Assembly (NCBI RefSeq): GCF_001467825.1
Contig: NZ_LNYK01000016.1
Span: 359,503 to 423,502 of the forward strand
Direction of reading: 5' to 3'
Origin: Legionella londiniensis
Lineage (GTDB): Bacteria; Pseudomonadota; Gammaproteobacteria; Legionellales; Legionellaceae
Length of the DNA stretch: 64,000 nucleotides
Below, piece after piece: positions 63,960-64,000 of this stretch. Within the stretch, counting starts at the first letter, position 1, and the number at the start of each line of letters is the position of its first letter. Below the pieces are notes generated by a model. It was not told the origin of the DNA. It did no database searches and saw only the letters and a program-made list of their open reading frames with translations. The translations under genes and the position numbers were made by a program.

Positions 63960-64000
63960 CTAGAGTCAGACGGCGGGTGGTTAGTAGGTTGAAGTGGCTA
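63917..64000. mobile_element. End of an inserted element of unknown family
   Basis: Identity with the repeat unit ends at 63916 and unrelated sequence follows. CCCGCCGT (63917-63924) has its inverted match ACGGCGGG at 63970-63977. The window ends before any transposase could be seen, so the element type is open. It truncates the repeat protein. Confidence 0.45.

Overview
The window looks like a chromosomal segment of a Legionella-type gammaproteobacterium. Three things point that way: a type II secretion LspC gene, several large proteins with the look of Dot/Icm effectors (coiled coils, glycine zippers, a Rab-like domain, acidic or hydrophobic C-termini), and moderate GC content with dense housekeeping genes. 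The species cannot be named from the sequence alone.

Layout. 0-3 kb: the end of an unknown gene and an 840-residue glycine-zipper protein. 3-7 kb: folB, hemE, an alpha/beta hydrolase and a class II DAHP synthase. 7-11 kb: grpE, dnaK and dnaJ, with sigma-32-like promoters before grpE and dnaK. 11-12.5 kb: an amino-acid permease. 12.5-16 kb: a foreign-looking cassette (YjdM, SulP transporter, XRE regulator, odd DUF983 protein) between tRNA-like debris and an intact tRNA-Ser(GGA). 16-23.6 kb: nagZ, a symporter, dapD-dapE, a sugar epimerase and a cystathionine synthase/lyase. 23.7-30.7 kb: a PAS-GGDEF-EAL protein with a KfrA-like N-terminus, kynurenine monooxygenase, a diiron-oxidase/FAD-oxidase pair, lspC and a Sel1 lipoprotein. 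30.8-36.8 kb: a degenerate Rab-like GTPase, a Ca/Na exchanger, mutY, trhO, pdxB and a site-2 protease. 36.9-44.4 kb: an ArnT-like transferase and PAP2 phosphatase, then a 1368-residue coiled-coil protein, then a GT2 and LAB_N pair. 44.5-48.1 kb: a thioredoxin/DsbD-like membrane protein, a CDGSH protein, lipA and a methyltransferase.

48.3-52.4 kb is a four-gene operon resembling wbpE-A-B-D, for a UDP-diacetamido uronic acid. From 52.6 to 61.7 kb, all on the minus strand, lies the most unusual region: an exported protein, two paralogous ATP-grasp ligases, an exported transglutaminase-like protein, a fusion of a class II glutamine amidotransferase with a WbpG-like PP-loop domain, a VOC protein, a ComA-type phosphosulfolactate synthase and a histidine phosphatase. 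Two transcription units in this cluster start with nearly the same 45-bp promoter module (36 of 45 bases identical at identical spacing), so they are probably co-regulated. I infer a pathway that makes a small acid, possibly sulfonated, and joins it by ATP-grasp ligation to an amine on a sugar or peptide.

61.9-64 kb holds a repeat-bearing protein whose last 273-bp repeats are almost identical and whose end is cut by foreign DNA. Short palindromic intergenic repeats and a two-copy hairpin element with terminal inverted repeats are scattered through the window.
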